Shown here: one piece after another, positions 30,628 through 38,345 of the stretch
Position numbering within the stretch: position 1 is the first letter of the stretch
Layout: every line of letters begins with the position of its first letter
DNA from: Mesotaenium endlicherianum
Taxonomy: Eukaryota > Streptophyta > Zygnematophyceae > Zygnematales > Mesotaeniaceae
Assembly (NCBI GenBank): GCA_009602735.1
Contig: WELA01007371.1
Span: forward strand, 1 to 39,555
Length of the DNA stretch: 39,555 nucleotides
Direction of reading: 5' to 3'
Notes under the pieces: generated by a model
The model's database searches: none
The model's input: only the letters and a program-made list of their open reading frames with translations
Told to the model about the DNA's origin: nothing
Position numbers and translations under genes: made by a program

Positions 30628-32593
30628 CCGGCTCATTCGGGAGTCCTCCTCTCGCTATGTCGCACCCACGGTCATGCCAGCCAAGAAGGATGCCTCGGGC
30701 AACTGGTCCGAGAAGAAAATGTGCGGTGACTATCGTAGGCTGAACGAGGTCACCGAGCAGGACAAATATCCTATGCCGACGCCTGACGAGATCTTTGACG
30801 ACATTGGCACGTGCACTTGGTTCTCAGTGCTGGATCTGCGTCAGGGCTTCAACCAGATTCCCATCGCCGAGGAGGACCAGCATAAGACGGCGTTCTGGGG
30901 AGCACAGCGGCTCTACGAGTGGGTGGTGATGCCGTTTGGGTTGAAGAACGCGCCAGCTACCTTTCAGAGGGTGATGGACAAGGAGCTGGCCGGGCTATCC
31001 TTCGCCCGATGCTACATCAATGACGTGCTCGTCTTCAGTCAGACGTTTGAGGAGCACGTGGCGCACATCACTACTGTCCTGGACCGCTTGGAGGCCGCTG
31101 GGCTCAAGTGCCATCCAGGCAAGTGCACTTTTGGGACCCGCGAGGTGGATTACCTCGGCCACCTGCTCTCCTCCAGCCGCTTGGCACCCCAGCTGGCGAA
31201 GATCTCGGCCATCACAGGCATCCCACCTCCTACAGACCTCTTGCAGCTGCGGGCCTTCCTTGGCATCGCCAACTACTACCGCCGCTTTGTGCCAGGGTTC
31301 AGCGAGCTAGCCAAGCCGCTCAACGACTTGCTCCGCAAGGGCGTTGCCTACGTATGGGGACCAGAGCAGCAGGCGGCATTTGATAAGCTCAAGGAGCTGC
31401 TGGTGAGCGCTCCTGTGCTTCGGCGTCCTGACTACGCGAAGCCCTTCATCCTCCACACCGACTGGTCGCAGGCAGGGCTGGGCGCTGTGCTGGTGCAGGA
31501 GCATGACGGCTTCGAGCATGTGGTGGCCTACGCCAGCCGCAGCAACAACCGCGCGGAAGGCAACTACGGCTCCTACGAGGGGGAGTGCCTGGCAGCGGTC
31601 TGGGCGATCGTGCACTTCAGGCACTATCTCTACGGCACGCACTTCCGCCTGGTCACCGACCATCAGCCACTTAAGTGGCTCATGACGTCGGAGCGCTTGA
31701 CCGGCAAGTACGCACGGTGGGCGCTTATCTTGCAGGAGTACACCTTCGACGTGCACCACCGCCCAGGCTCGACCAACCTGGACGCTGACGGTCTCAGCCG
31801 TAACCCGCTGCCCTCCTCGAGGGATCTCACTGTGGCTCGCCACGATGAGGATGAGCCGGTGGCCTGGCACGCGGCGGCCTTCCTGGCCTTCACCGTGGAC
31901 GGCGATGTGCGACCCGCAGGGCTCACTAGCCTGGACATGGTGACCGTCACCACGCGGCGATTGGCCTTGGCAGCGGCAGAGGATCAGGACAGCTGGCAGC
32001 GCGGTTCTGAGGACGTGTGGGACGACGCCCCAATGCTGCAGTACGTCACGGCCAAGGAGTTGGCACCCAATGCCAGCGCACGCGAGCGCGACCGCATCCT
32101 CAAGCGCAGCCGCGACTTCATTTTCATGGAGGGGCGCGTGCGGCGCGTGATGGCGGACGGCTCCGTCCTGGTGGTCCCTGAACCTGCCATACGCAGTCAG
32201 CTGGTGCGTCGAGTGCACGAGTCCCTCGGGCACTTCGGTGTCAAGCGCACCCTCAGTCTTCTCCAGGCCGAGTACTGGTGGCACGGCATGACTAAGGTCG
32301 TCGCCGCTGTCGTCAGCAGCTGCACTCTCTGCGACCGTGTGCGCTCGAGCTTCACAGCGCGCACCGATGCCCTCAACCCCCTTCCTATTCAGGGGCTGTT
32401 CTACAGGTGGTCGCTTGACTTGGCTGGAGAGCTGCCCAAGTCTCGCCAGGGCAACCTCTACATCTTGGTGATGATTGAGCACATGTCCAAGTGGATCGAG
32501 CTCGTGCTTTTGCCCAGCAAGGCAGTGAGGGGATCGCTCAGGCCTTCCTCAATCAGGTCCTTAGCCGTTTTGGCAGCTGCGCTGAGGTGCTGA
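30200..32593 (+). CDS. pol: Pol of element F: reverse transcriptase, RNase H, N-terminal integrase
   Basis: Open frame beginning by 30020 in the +1 frame relative to the methyltransferase; likely protein sequence starts after the G8 run. An Ala/Pro/Gln-rich linker (30240-30410) precedes reverse transcriptase: KMCGDYRRLNEVT, WFSVLDLRQGFNQIPIAEED, VVMPFGLKNAPATFQRVM, and CYINDVLVFSQ near 31010, where the first Asp of the usual Y-x-D-D is Asn. RNase H: LHTDWSQAGLGAVLVQ, EGECLAAVWAIVHFRHYLYG, LVTDHQPLKWL, DADGLSR. Integrase HHCC: HESLGHFGVKRT...CTLCDRV; first catalytic Asp in WSLDLAGELPKS near 32415. The frame then fails near 32515-32540 by a one-base change. The Asn predicts an inactive polymerase in this copy. 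No protease motif precedes RT. Confidence 0.87.
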   Translation, partial: RSHFLFPRSQADGARQLAAAATVQVPAAGRAPTAAGQGTPAAPQSTPAARQETPAAGQAAPPAPPTWKLGGTLTKAQAAQLTALLDGRRSTSFASGMHDLERYRGDPMRITLTSQEPIFLKRYRYNHFEDGLINAQTGKLEYSRLIRESSSRYVAPTVMPAKKDASGNWSEKKMCGDYRRLNEVTEQDKYPMPTPDEIFDDIGTCTWFSVLDLRQGFNQIPIAEEDQHKTAFWGAQRLYEWVVMPFGLKNAPATFQRVMDKELAGLSFARCYINDVLVFSQTFEEHVAHITTVLDRLEAAGLKCHPGKCTFGTREVDYLGHLLSSSRLAPQLAKISAITGIPPPTDLLQLRAFLGIANYYRRFVPGFSELAKPLNDLLRKGVAYVWGPEQQAAFDKLKELLVSAPVLRRPDYAKPFILHTDWSQAGLGAVLVQEHDGFEHVVAYASRSNNRAEGNYGSYEGECLAAVWAIVHFRHYLYGTHFRLVTDHQPLKWLMTSERLTGKYARWALILQEYTFDVHHRPGSTNLDADGLSRNPLPSSRDLTVARHDEDEPVAWHAAAFLAFTVDGDVRPAGLTSLDMVTVTTRRLALAAAEDQDSWQRGSEDVWDDAPMLQYVTAKELAPNASARERDRILKRSRDFIFMEGRVRRVMADGSVLVVPEPAIRSQLVRRVHESLGHFGVKRTLSLLQAEYWWHGMTKVVAAVVSSCTLCDRVRSSFTARTDALNPLPIQGLFYRWSLDLAGELPKSRQGNLYILVMIEHMSKWIELVLLPSKAVRGSLRPSSIRSLAVLAAALRC

Positions 32594-33492
32594 CCGACCA
32601 GGACAAGTAGTTTCAGGGCAGTTTTCAGAAGCTGCTGGAGCGCTCTATGATCGACCACCGCACCACCTCCCGCGATCATCCTCAAGCTGACGGCCTCGCC
32701 GAACGCATGGTGCAGACCGTCAAGCTAGGGTTGCGGAAGTACTGCCTTGCCCACGGCCGTACCTACTGGGACGACGCCCTCCTTTGGCTGGCGATGGGGT
32801 ACAAGTTCAGTAAGCAGGCCTTCCTGGCCTCGCACTCTCCCTACTTCCTTCTCTACGGCCGACAACCCATCCTGCCAGCAGCAGCCAGGACTGTGGCCGA
32901 GAACGTCTTGGACTTGGACAGTCCCGAGACATGGAGTGCTCTTATCGGGCAGCGTGCTCAGCTCTTTCGGCGCCTGATGCCCATGGCCATGGATAACCTC
33001 AGCATCGCACAGCATCGCGACACACTGAGGTACGCCATGACTCGTGGAGGAGCCTATCATCCGCGGGTGTTGCAGTTTTCCGCAGGTGACTTCGTGTACC
33101 TGCGACGCCAGACAAAGAACACCCTCGACACCAGCAGCTCGCCGGTCATCCTGCGCGTCAAGCGTGCCTTGGCGTCAGGAGTCCTAGAGCTGGAAGGCGC
33201 AGATGGCCGTCTTCACAAGGACCACACGAAGAACTGTGGGCCGTGCCACCTTCCTAACCTGGACTTGCAGGTCCGTCCCCGCGACGCGCGGCCGCCCAAA
33301 GACTGGGCGTGCCAAATCTGTCACAGCACTGGTCAGGAGGCCAAGATACTGCTCTGCGACAGCTGCAACATCGGCTTCCACATCGGCTGCCTCGACCCGC
33401 CGCTGGCCCGCGTGCCAGCTGGAGACTGGTTCGACGGAGACTGCACTGCGCTAGCCTTAGGCAGCGTACACAGCCCATCAGCTAGAGGCTGA
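32542..33492 (+). pseudogene. C-terminal integrase and PHD finger of element F
   Basis: Continuation of integrase in a different frame from 30200-32593. FLNQVLSRFG and VLTDQDK (second Asp) are followed by TAG at 32608-32610, where a Glu codon is expected, then HRTTSRDHPQADGLAERMVQ (Glu near 32703) and a C-terminal domain FSAGDFVYLRRQTKN. From ATG 32647 the last part (residues 220-266) is a PHD-type zinc finger: WACQIC, ILLCDSC, FHIGC, then DWFDGDC. Seven of eight metal ligands are present (C222, C225, C237, C240, H245, C248, C266); Asp263 replaces the usual Cys. The finger occupies the place where other gypsy elements have a chromodomain, so it may guide integration to modified histones (inference). 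Ends at TGA 33490-33492. Confidence 0.83.
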
Positions 33493-33494
33493 GA

Positions 33495-33647
33495 GCTGGG
33501 GGGGGAATTAAAATATTTGACGCTTGACTCCCTTTTTGGCTATGAAGCCATTTGTATTATAGACTTCATTGCAGCAAAGCTTGTTTGTCTATTGTGTGTT
33601 GCTTATGCCGACAAAGCACACCCGATCTCTTAACGCACGACATAGAC
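33495..33647 (+). repeat. Polypurine tract and presumed start of the 3' LTR of element F
   Basis: GAGCTGGGGGGGGAATTAA (G8 at 33498-33505) right after the stop codon, then TTGACGCTTGAC; a TG at 33518 is a possible LTR start. The rest up to the solo LTR at 33648 could be F LTR or E LTR. I could not tell which, because the 5' LTR of F is mostly in the gap. Confidence 0.45.
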
Positions 33648-33899
33648 TATAGTGATTTGAGTTATTATATATTAATTTGCATATATTTAATGTTTTCAAA
33701 TATATTTGGAGTAGTATTGTGTGGAGTCAAGTGTAAATGGGTACTTTAGTAACTTGGATCATGTCCTTTGAACCTTCCAAGGCATTTTCGAAGTTAGAGG
33801 AAAGACCTAGAAGAACTCCACGTGCCAAAAGTCAAATGTGCCATTTTTAGGTCAAAAGGACATGTGTACATTATTCTAGAAAGAGGTGGCAAGTTTTGG

Positions 33900-33966
33900 G
33901 ATGTGTTGGGTGCCAACACATCAACATACACTTTCCTAGAAATTACTTATGTAGCAAGTATATAAA
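33900..33966 (+). promoter_or_regulatory. Stem-loop and TATA box in the solo LTR
   Basis: GATGTGTTGG-(GTG)-CCAACACATC at 33900-33922, a perfect 10-base stem, then TATATAAA at 33959-33966. Same arrangement as in the LTR of A (4712-4778). Confidence 0.6.
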
Positions 33967-34097
33967 CAAGAGCTAGAACATAGAAAGACATTCCAGAATC
34001 ACTCTTGTAGTTGCCAAAATCCAGAAATATATTAACTTTCAAGAAGCCATCTCTCTTTCAAGAAGCTACCACTTGTGTTCAAAGATCCTTGTCTTGA

Positions 34098-34133
34098 ATA
34101 GATAAAGTATTCTGTTTTAAGTACTTTATCTAT
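34098..34133 (+). repeat. 12-base inverted repeat near the U5 end of the family-A LTR
   Basis: ATAGATAAAGTA and TACTTTATCTAT separated by 12 bases. The LTR of A has the same structure with a slightly longer loop (4540-4580). As RNA it would fold into a hairpin close to the primer site. Confidence 0.6.
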
Positions 34134-34146
34134 CTGTTTCACTACA

Positions 34147-34325
34147 TAGACATAAGCGTATGAATGTGTTTTCTGTTGTGTTAAGTGATGTATGGCTGTA
34201 CGAGGCCCATTTTCCTTCAATCAAAGGTGCTTTATGCGGGCCAGGCTGTCCCCTCTGTCACTCTGCTGACACTTAGGGTTCACATAACTGTCCCTTTCTT
34301 GCTCTCGCACACTAACTGTCATATA
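34147..34325 (-). repeat. Start of the 3' LTR of element E
   Basis: On the minus strand, TATGACAGTTAGTGTGCG begins right after the polypurine tract of E. The solo family-A LTR interrupts this region at 34146, so E's LTR may continue left of 33648. The far end is not resolved. Confidence 0.5.
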
Positions 34326-34340
34326 TTTTCCCCTCCAACT
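34326..34340 (-). promoter_or_regulatory. Polypurine tract of element E
   Basis: Minus strand AGTTGGAGGGGAAAA between the pol stop and the presumed LTR start. Confidence 0.65.
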
Positions 34341-34391
34341 TAAATGGAGACAGGATCTCCTGTCACCGTCCCGTGTCAACTGAAACGACTG

Positions 34392-37300
34392 TTAGGGAGG
34401 TGCTCCAGCCGCCCGAAGGTGGAACCGTTTCAACACCCCTTTGGCATTAGTCAAATGGTCCTTAAATTCCCAAGTGTCCCCAGAGGCATCGTAACCCTTC
34501 CATCGGATGCGGTACTTCATGACATATTTAGACGATCGACGAACCGAGCGCGCGTCTAAAATCTCCTCCACCTCATATTTCTCAGGGTCGCGGTCCCGGA
34601 CAGCGAGGACGGGTCCTGGTTGGACAAGTAACCGACCTGTGAACAGTGTATCACCTTTGTAGTATGGTTCCAGGAAGGAGACATTAAAGACCGGATGACC
34701 CTTGTATTCGGTTGACATGTTTAGTTTGTAACCACTCTGACCGCCACAACGCACCACCGAATATGGACCGACCCAGACAGGGCCAAGCTTTTTCTTGACC
34801 ATACGAGGGAGGTACAGGTGTTGAGAATGCAGTTTGACCAAATCGCCTTTAGAAAAGGTCAGTTCTCGACGGTGCTGACTAGCGTACTTTTGTTGGTTTT
34901 CTTGGGCTGTGTGCAGGTTCTGCTGGACTTCTGACAGGGTGTCAGCAAACTCCAGAGTTAACTGGAGGGGTACCGGATAGTCAATCCTTTTAAGGTGAGT
35001 TAAAAACTCCCCTTGGACATCTAAAGGAGACTTAGGGACTCTACCCAGGCTTAGTTCAAAAGGAGTCTTGCCCGTTGACGCGTGCACTGCATTGTTGACC
35101 GCAAATTGGATTTGGGGTAACAGATCATCCCAATTTTCTTGTTTTTGGTTAATATAGGCTCTCAGTACCTCTTGCAAAACTCAATTAGTTCTTTCAGTCT
35201 GCCTATCAGTCCGAGGGTGGTTTGCTGTGCTGAGCAGCTGCCTGATTCCCATTAACCCCATTACAGCTTTTCAAAATTTAGAGGTAAATTTTGAGTCCCT
35301 CTTTGAGATTATATTAGAGGGTAGCCCATGTTGGCATACGCCATGGTTGTAGAACTGTCTTGCTGTTTCGAGTGCAGTTACTTTGACAATTGTGGGGATG
35401 AAAATGACCATTTTTGTCAGTTTATCCACGACTACCAGTATCGAATCATGCCCATTGGCAGTTCGTGGCAGTGTGACCACCCAGTCCATGGATATTGTTT
35501 CCCAGCGGCCAGCTGGGATGGGCAGCGGTTGTAAGAGGCCCCCCGGTGGTGTGTGCCTAGACTTATTCTTTTGACAGTGGTCACAGGACTTAACGTATTT
35601 CAAGACCTCCCGAGGTAATCCCTCCCAATGATAATATTTTGCCAGTTTGCCAACAGTTTTGGCCTGCCCCAAATGCCCACCCAGTAAACTGTCATGTGCT
35701 TGACTCAATAAAAGGGACCTTATTTCCAAGTTATTAGGAATGACCAGCTTCAGCCTGCCTGAAGTGGTTTCAGTCACCCAGACCCCTCCCTTAAGCTTAT
35801 ACCCGAGTGCAGTAGCACGACACACACCAGTAGTGGGGCTGGGCTCAAATGTTGGGTCAGAAAGGTAGGCTTTCCTAAGTTGTTCAAGGAAGGACTTTTT
35901 CACCTTTAGTGAAGTGAGTGCACACAGGACTTTATCTACAGCATGCTGACTAAAGTTCCTTTCTTGCAAGTCAGGTCTTCTAGAGAGTGCATCAGCAGGA
36001 TTCAACTTCCCTGGTTTGTAGTCGATCTGGACTTGGAACTGCTCCAGCATCTGGCTCCAGCGGTTCTCCCTCCTCGACAGCTTGGACTTCTTCTGAAAGT
36101 GGGTCAGAGCTAGATGATCTGTAATCACCTTAAAAGCTTTACCATGTAAGTATGCTCTCCACTGTTTGAGTACATGAATGATAGCTAGCAGCTCTTTATC
36201 ATGCACTGAGTAATTAATCTCCGCTGGATTAAATTTCATAGACTCATACAACACAGGATGCCACTCCTGCCGTACCTTACAATCCTTTGTGGTTTTGTCA
36301 GCAGGCTGCAACAAAATAGCACCCATGGCAAAGTCAGAGGCATCAGTGACCACCTGCACCGGTTTGCTGGGGTCATACACGGCTAGCACCGGGGCAGAAC
36401 AAAGAGCATCTTTAAGGGTCTGGAAGGCAGCCTGCTGCTCTTCCCGCCACACATACCGTTTGTCTTTCTTAGTAAGGTCAGTCAGCTTACTGTCCTTTGT
36501 AGAATAAATCTCAATAAATCTCCTACAGTAGTTAGCCTATGAGAGGAAAAATCTAACTTCAGAGACAGACTGTGGTACTGGCCAGTCCCTTATGCTCTGG
36601 ACTTTCTTAGGATCCACACTGATGCCCTCTTTACTGTCAACGTGGCCTAAGAATTCAATACTTTCCTTAAAGAAATCACACTTGCTCATTTTAGCATATA
36701 AGTGATTTCTTCTCAGAGTGTCCATGACTGTCTTTAAGTGTTCAGCGTGTTGAGCTTCATCTTTAGAGGAAATTAAAATATCATCCAGGAAAACTTGCAC
36801 AAACTTATCCAAATAAGGTCTGAAAATGTCATTCATAGCACCCATGAAGGTCGCAGGAGCATTAGTCAGTCCAAATGGCATCACGTTGAACTCATAGTGT
36901 CTATAACGTGTGCGGAAGGAGGTCTTGTTTCTCATCCCCCTTAGCAATTCTGATTTGATGGTAACCACTCTTGAGATTTATCTTACTGAACACCTTAGCA
37001 CCAGACAGGGTATCAAGCAAGTCCTCGATTCTGGGTAAAGCATACTTGTTCTTTACCTGTAATTCTGTTCAGAGCTCTGTAATCCACACACATCCGCATA
37101 CTGCCATCCTTTTTCTTAACAAATAGGATGGGTGCGCCGGAAGGTGATTTATTGGGAGAAATATAACCATTTTCCTCAAGCTCTGCAATCTGTGTTTTCA
37201 ACTCCTCGCTCTCAACAGAAGACAAGCCATAAGTGCGTTGCCAGGGTGGTTGACTCCCAGGTAATATATCAATCCTATAATCTACTTCCCTCTTAGGGGG

Positions 37301-37640
37301 TAGTCCTGGAGGAATGTTAAATACATCCGTGTACTGAGCAACAATTTTTGCTGCAGTAGGGTGCTCCGGATGGCTTACCTTTTTCTGCACCACTTCTTCA
37401 GGTTGAGGAGGTACCTCTCTTAGCACCAGACAGAACATTATGTCTTCCTTCTGGTTCCAGCTTTTGACAAACTCCATTGCATTCAACAACTTGCATCCTT
37501 CTGGAAGCCTCATCTTTTCCTTCAGTTGCCATCCACACAGGACAAGAGGAAGAGCACTGGTGGGTGCCAAGTTAGTTTGCCCATCACTGGCTCCTCTCAC
37601 TTGAACTGTACCTCTGCTCCAACACACTTCAGCTTGATGT
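34392..37640 (-). pseudogene. pol: pol of element E (partial protease to chromodomain), broken and cut by D2
   Basis: Close relative of B1 pol on the opposite strand. It starts in the protease-RT linker ([15 protein letters not shown] near 37620) and runs through reverse transcriptase (VLFVKKK-type region, [10 protein letters not shown] near 36975 where the motif-A Asp is Asn, [11 protein letters not shown] near 36785), RNase H ([26 protein letters not shown]), integrase (CDHCQKNKSRH near 35575, MDWVVTLP, TANHPRTD) and a chromodomain (YRIRWKGYDASGDTWEF near 34465), ending at 34392. Breaks: frameshifts near 37060 and 36937, TAG near 36540 (Leu expected), and TGA at 35181-35183 where B1 has an Arg codon, with nearby damage to 35280. 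Upstream gag and 5' LTR should lie beyond D2, outside the window. Confidence 0.9.
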
Positions 37641-38333
37641 TGTAAGGTTATGAAAGTGTAGTTTGTTTCTTTCTAGTATTTTATATGCATAGAGTGTGAT
37701 TTTAGAAGAACTTTGGCCTTTATTTCAAGTCATTTGGACAAGTATTGAGATAGTTATGAATTTTAATGTCGCAGATTCTATTTAGTGACAAGGACAGGTC
37801 CAGTGACAAAAATTTCGGTTGGAGTCCAGGAAGTAGGACATTGAAACATGAGGGTTCTAGAAAGTACGTACAATTACGTAGAGTGCCAAAGTGATCGTGG
37901 AATTTCTAGAACCTCCGTGAGGAGTTAGTGGATTGTGTAGTAGAATATTCTAGAGTGTGATTGTGTGCGTGTGAGTGTGCTAGCTTGTCCAACTAGGCAA
38001 GGTCAAGTACATGGAAGGAGCCATAGGAGAAGGTTCTGGAGGTACCTTGCTAGAGAGGACACTTAGAGTTAAAGGATAAATGGGAAGCATAAGGAAGTAG
38101 AGGGGGCTTATTCTAGTCTAACCTTCGTATCTTGTACACGACTTTTCTTAATAAAGTGAGTTCTTTTCCACTCCTCTCTCATGTAGCCCTCTAACTCTTG
38201 CAAGGGTGGCATACCACCAGGCCACTCCACCTTGTGTATGCAACTAGGAAAGGTCCTCGTGCACGCTTCCACTCGCGGGTGAGGGTGCGTGAGTGTGTAT
38301 GGGCGCACTCCCCGCACCCTTCCCCCTTTCACA
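37641..38333 (+). repeat. 5' LTR of element D2 (family D LTR)
   Basis: 693 bases, TGTAAGGTTATGAAAGTGTAG...CCCCCTTTCACA. Homologous in inverted orientation to 5829-6545. An AATAAA polyadenylation-like signal lies near 38149. Confidence 0.88.
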
Positions 38334-38345
38334 TGGTATCGGAGC
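38334..38345 (+). promoter_or_regulatory. Primer-binding site of element D2
   Basis: TGGTATCGGAGC directly after the LTR end CTTTCACA. One mismatch to the initiator-Met tRNA complement. Confidence 0.85.

Larger units (their letters stand above)
28374..33647 (+). mobile_element. Ty3/gypsy-type element F carrying a DNA methyltransferase and a PHD finger
   Basis: Plus-strand LTR retrotransposon. The visible end of its 5' LTR is at 28374-28558, a candidate primer site at 28561, a short acidic open frame at 28761, then a C5 cytosine methyltransferase, reverse transcriptase, RNase H, integrase, a PHD finger, a polypurine tract (33498 on) and the start of a presumed 3' LTR (from about 33518) of unknown extent. 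I see no CCHC Gag knuckle and no aspartic-protease DTGA/DSGA motif. The coding part is clearly richer in G and C, and in CpG, than all neighbours. Breaks: missing methyltransferase motif I, YIND in the reverse transcriptase, a frameshift and a TAG in integrase. Confidence 0.88.
33648..34146 (+). repeat. Solo LTR of family A with target-site duplication
   Basis: About 499 bases collinear with the LTR of element A, from TATAGTGATTTGAG (the first dinucleotide has changed from TG) to TTTCACTACA. Five bases tagac occur on both sides (33643-33647 and 34147-34151). No internal sequence: neither a primer site nor a polypurine tract adjoins it. This is the product expected from recombination between the two LTRs of a former full element. 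Confidence 0.92.

Noticed and set aside
31307..32482. A 391-codon minus-strand open frame, and another of 241 codons at 28987-29712, opposite element F.
   Set aside because: They are mirror frames of strongly conserved plus-strand RT/RNase H/integrase and methyltransferase domains in GC-rich DNA, where stops are rare. They match no family.
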